DNA of 64,000 nt, from contig DGNO01000006.1 in the NCBI GenBank assembly GCA_002389665.1, positions 302,568 to 366,567 on the forward strand, given 5' to 3'. A program made the position numbers and the translations under genes. Of the stretch, positions 61,393-64,000 are shown piece after piece. Under the pieces are notes generated by a model. That model worked only from the letters and a program-made list of their open reading frames with translations. It made no database searches and was not told where the DNA came from. This DNA is from Rhodobiaceae bacterium UBA4490. GTDB taxonomy: Bacteria; Pseudomonadota; Alphaproteobacteria; Parvibaculales; Parvibaculaceae. Positions within the stretch are counted from its first letter, which is position 1. Every line of letters starts with the position of its first letter.

Positions 61393-63177
61393 ATGAGCTA
61401 TGCGGCCCGGCAGGAGGAAGAGCCTCAAAGTGAGCGCCGGCAGGAAGCGGAGGAGGAAGCATCCTCCGGTCCGCTGAGCGCGGCAGGCCGCCTCTGGAGC
61501 ACGCTCTCCGCCGCCTTCCGCCGCTTTCTTCTGCAATCGCGCTTTGCCAGCCTGACGCGGCGCATCGTCGTCTTCAATCTCGTCGCACTTTGTCTTTTGG
61601 GCGCGGGTATTCTTTATCTCAACCAGTTCCGCCAGGGCCTGATCGATGCGCGCAAGCAGTCGCTGATGACCCAGGCGCAAATCATCGCGGGCGCCATCGG
61701 CGAAACGGCGACGGCGAGCCCGCTTGCCGAAACCGTCGATCCTTTGGAACAGATCGAGCGGCGCGGCAAATGGGTGAACCCGGATGAATATTTCGAAGAG
61801 CGCGATATCGCCATCATCGCCGAGGAAGCCGCGCCCATCCTGCGCCGCCTCGTATTGCCGACCCAGACGCGTGCGCGCCTTTACGACCGTGATGGCTGGC
61901 TGATCCTCGATTCCCGCCAGCTCACCGATGCGGGTCAGATCATTCTCTTCGAATTGCCTCCGCCCGACGGGGCCGATGAGCGCGGGCTCTTCACGCGGAT
62001 TTTCGACACGGTGCGCGGCTGGCTGCCGGGCCGCGCCCTGCCGCGCTACCGGGAAGCGGGCAGCCAGAACGGCTATATCTACGATGAAGTGGCGCTGGCG
62101 CTGACCGGTACCGCCGCCACCATGGAGCGCATCTCCGACAGGGGCGAGCTTATCGTCTCCGTCGCCGTGCCGGTGCAGCGTTTCCGCGCCGTGCTCGGCA
62201 CGCTGATGCTTTCCACCGAAGGCGGCGACATCGACGCGATTGTGCGCGCCGAGCGCCTTGCCATCGTGCAGGTCTTTCTGGTGGCGCTTGCCGTTTCCAT
62301 TCTTCTTTCCGTCGTGCTTGCCGGCACCATTGCCGAGCCCGTGCGCCGCCTGGCCGAGGCGAGCGAGCGCGTGCGCCGGGGCAAGACCGGCCGTGTCGAG
62401 ATCCCCGACTTTTCCGAGCGGCGCGATGAGATCGGCGAGCTTTCGGGCTCCTTGCGCGATATGACGAAAGCGCTTTACGACCGCATCGATGCGATCGAAA
62501 GTTTCGCGGCAGATGTGGCGCACGAGCTGAAGAACCCGCTCACCTCCATCCGCTCGGCCATCGAAACGCTTGACATCGCCAAGACGCCGGAACAGCGCGC
62601 CCGGCTCATGGATATCATCCAGCACGATATCCGCCGCATCGACCGGCTGATCTCCGACATATCCGATGCCTCGCGCCTCGATGCGGAGCTGTCGCGCCAG
62701 GAGCTGGAAGAGGTGCGCCTCGATGTGCTGGCCGAAACCGTCATCGGCCTTTTCAACGAGACGGGGGCGGGCGGCGCCAAAGCGGTGCAATTCGAAAAGC
62801 CGGTGGGCGCGCGCGCCGACACCGCTTATAGCGTCACGGGCGTTGCCGACAGGCTCGGCCAGGTGCTGCGCAATCTCATCGACAATGCGCTCTCCTTCAC
62901 GCCGGAAGGCGGGCAGGTGCATGTGCGCGTCTCGCGCGAGGAAGACCGCGTGCGCCTGACGGTGGAAGATGAAGGGCCAGGCGTCCAGCCGTCGAGCCTT
63001 GAGAAAATCTTCGAGCGTTTCCATTCCGACCGCCCCGGCGCCTTCGGCCGCCATTCCGGCCTCGGCCTTTCCATCTCCAAACAGATCGTCGAAGCCCATA
63101 ACGGGCGCATCTGGGCAGAGAACCGGGAAGAGAAGGGCGCACGCTTCACCGTCGAATTGCCCGCGGCGGAAGAATGA
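61393..63177 (+). CDS. chvG: ChvG-type sensor histidine kinase
   Basis: 594 residues. An acidic cytoplasmic N-terminus leads to helix 1 (about 58-77), a periplasmic sensor domain (about 80-287), helix 2 (about 288-312) and a HAMP linker. The HisKA domain carries His377 (ADVAHELKNPLTS), followed by a HATPase (RNLIDNAL, DEGPGV, HSGLGLSISK). This is the ChvG/ExoS architecture. In rhizobia the periplasmic regulator ExoR represses it; no exoR is in the window. It overlaps hprK by four bases (ATGA). Confidence 0.95.
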   Translation: MSYAARQEEEPQSERRQEAEEEASSGPLSAAGRLWSTLSAAFRRFLLQSRFASLTRRIVVFNLVALCLLGAGILYLNQFRQGLIDARKQSLMTQAQIIAGAIGETATASPLAETVDPLEQIERRGKWVNPDEYFEERDIAIIAEEAAPILRRLVLPTQTRARLYDRDGWLILDSRQLTDAGQIILFELPPPDGADERGLFTRIFDTVRGWLPGRALPRYREAGSQNGYIYDEVALALTGTAATMERISDRGELIVSVAVPVQRFRAVLGTLMLSTEGGDIDAIVRAERLAIVQVFLVALAVSILLSVVLAGTIAEPVRRLAEASERVRRGKTGRVEIPDFSERRDEIGELSGSLRDMTKALYDRIDAIESFAADVAHELKNPLTSIRSAIETLDIAKTPEQRARLMDIIQHDIRRIDRLISDISDASRLDAELSRQELEEVRLDVLAETVIGLFNETGAGGAKAVQFEKPVGARADTAYSVTGVADRLGQVLRNLIDNALSFTPEGGQVHVRVSREEDRVRLTVEDEGPGVQPSSLEKIFERFHSDRPGAFGRHSGLGLSISKQIVEAHNGRIWAENREEKGARFTVELPAAEE

Positions 63178-63650
63178 TGCCGGAAACCTCTCATCAGACA
63201 TTGCACGGCACGGCCATCGCCTGGAACGGCGAGGCGGTGCTTTTGAGCGGCGCGCCGGGCGCCGGCAAATCCGATCTTGCCTGGCGCATTCTGGAAAACG
63301 ATCCGGCGGCGCGTCTTGTGGGCGATGACCGGCTTAAATGGCAGGTGGAAGAGGGCGCGCTCTGGCTTTCGGCGCCTCAGACGCTGGCCGGGCTCATCGA
63401 AATCCGCGGTCTCGGCATCCTCACGCTGCCTTATGCGCCGAAGGCACGCCTGCGCCTTCTCATCGAGCTTGTCTCCCGCGCCGAGGTGCCGCGCCTGCCC
63501 CTTCCTGCCTTTCGCGAAGTGGAAAGCGTGCCCGTGCCGCTTTTGCGTCTTCATGCCTTCGATGCTTCCGCGCCCGCGAAAGTGGCGCTGGCGCTCGCCA
63601 GCATCGGCCTTTCCGGCTTTCCGGGGCCGGATGGGCGGCTTTCCCGTTAA
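63174..63650 (+). CDS. hprK: HPr kinase/phosphorylase, short alphaproteobacterial form
   Basis: 158 residues, about half the length of the Gram-positive enzyme: only the catalytic C-terminal core is present, as is usual in alphaproteobacteria. The P-loop is LSGAPGAGKSDLAWR; GDDRLKW follows as the acidic motif, and IEIRGLGILTLPY is the family signature. It phosphorylates the PTS carrier HPr on a serine. ATG 63174 overlaps the chvG stop; a second ATG follows directly. This chvG-hprK-EIIA order is typical of the group. Confidence 0.93.
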   Translation: MMPETSHQTLHGTAIAWNGEAVLLSGAPGAGKSDLAWRILENDPAARLVGDDRLKWQVEEGALWLSAPQTLAGLIEIRGLGILTLPYAPKARLRLLIELVSRAEVPRLPLPAFREVESVPVPLLRLHAFDASAPAKVALALASIGLSGFPGPDGRLSR

Positions 63651-63779
63651 GCCTCCTCACGGATTTCTGTCTTTTGCGCGCGAGTTCTCCTTGTCATGCG
63701 GCCCGTAATGGTTGCACGATAGCCGCCACTTTCGGGGGAGCCTTTGCAATTGATGCGCGGCGCGGATATTAGGTCTTAG

Positions 63780-64000
63780 ATGATCGGATTAGTTCTTGTA
63801 ACGCACGGCCAATTGGCCAGCCAGTTTGTCGCCGCGACGGAGCATGTCGTCGGACCCCAGCAGAATGTAACGGCCATCTGCATCGGCCCGGACGATGACA
63901 TGGAGCAGCGCCGCAAAGACATTCTGGAGGCGGTGGCCGGTGCCGATACCGGCGACGGGGTGATCCTCCTCACCGACATGTTCGGCGGCACGCCCTCCAA
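63780..64000 (+). CDS. PTS EIIA component, mannose type (partial)
   Basis: Truncated by the right edge: 73 codons of the N-terminus are visible, starting MIGLVLVTHGQL with the phosphorylatable His9, then HVVGPQQNVTAI and LLTDMFGGTPS, the EIIA-Man signature. In alphaproteobacteria this protein and HPr form a regulatory PTS with no sugar permease. The gene lies 129 bases after hprK. The ATG at 63780 follows AGG-TCTTAG. Confidence 0.9.
   Translation, partial: MIGLVLVTHGQLASQFVAATEHVVGPQQNVTAICIGPDDDMEQRRKDILEAVAGADTGDGVILLTDMFGGTPS

Noticed and set aside
61372..63201. A 609-codon open frame antisense to chvG
   Set aside because: chvG has full kinase motifs and fits its operon; the antisense frame overlaps three genes' ends and shows no domain.

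Overview
The window is about 60% GC and gene-dense, with no prophage, insertion sequence, CRISPR array or rRNA. It reads as chromosome of an alphaproteobacterium. The main reasons are the ChvI-ChvG two-component pair followed by a short alphaproteobacterial HPr kinase and a mannose-type EIIA protein, an MmcB-like gene, PAS_5-family proteins, an FnrN-type regulator, and a perfect CtrA-type box (TTAA-N7-TTAA). The genus cannot be fixed from sequence alone; a Parvibaculum-like or other Hyphomicrobiales-like member is a guess.

Layout. 1-2.3 kb: partial mmcB, a kinase-like phosphotransferase and a diiron ferritin-like protein. 3.0-7.7 kb: an MMPL/RND permease, a TerB-like protein and a catalase with a readable promoter. 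7.8-12.9 kb (minus): an S8 autotransporter-type protease, a HAD phosphatase, a SPOR protein and a ParA ATPase. 13.1-17.7 kb: biotin synthesis as two divergent units, bioBA and bioFD. 17.7-19.4 kb: a tiny membrane protein and an alkylation-repair pair (alkA-like, ogt-like). 19.5-27.6 kb: two MFS transporters, an unknown membrane protein, an amidohydrolase/TauD-type dioxygenase operon, a PAS_5 protein and a DUF3833-type lipoprotein. 27.6-32.3 kb: a triple-PAS histidine kinase, a globin-coupled chemotaxis transducer and an FNR-like regulator, which look like an oxygen/redox-sensing neighbourhood. 32.3-37.8 kb: a TpsB/ShlB outer-membrane transporter, a FecR-domain protein with tandem heptapeptides, and a CHASE2-PAS histidine kinase, with a CtrA-type box in the divergent promoter region.

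37.9-41.5 kb: a methyltransferase, tRNA-Arg(CCG), a second PAS_5 protein, and a saccharopine-dehydrogenase-like gene divergent from a TetR regulator across two palindromic operators. 41.5-44.9 kb: an iron-uptake operon (TonB receptor, PepSY membrane protein) under a Fur-like box. 44.9-55.9 kb: an orphan ABC ATPase, polA, a cation/proton antiporter, a metaxin-like GST divergent from a WYL regulator, a limonene-epoxide-hydrolase-like protein, pckA and a HugZ-like protein. 56.0-60.4 kb: a MATE exporter, a TetR regulator divergent from an exported YHS protein with two matching operators, and an M20 peptidase. 60.7-64.0 kb: chvI-chvG-hprK and the start of the EIIA gene, linking envelope stress sensing to the nitrogen-type PTS.

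The least explained parts are the FecR/CHASE2/TpsB locus, the oxygen-sensing cluster with its atypical FNR helix, and the TetR-YHS circuit. Functions are from motif reading only; no database search was run.
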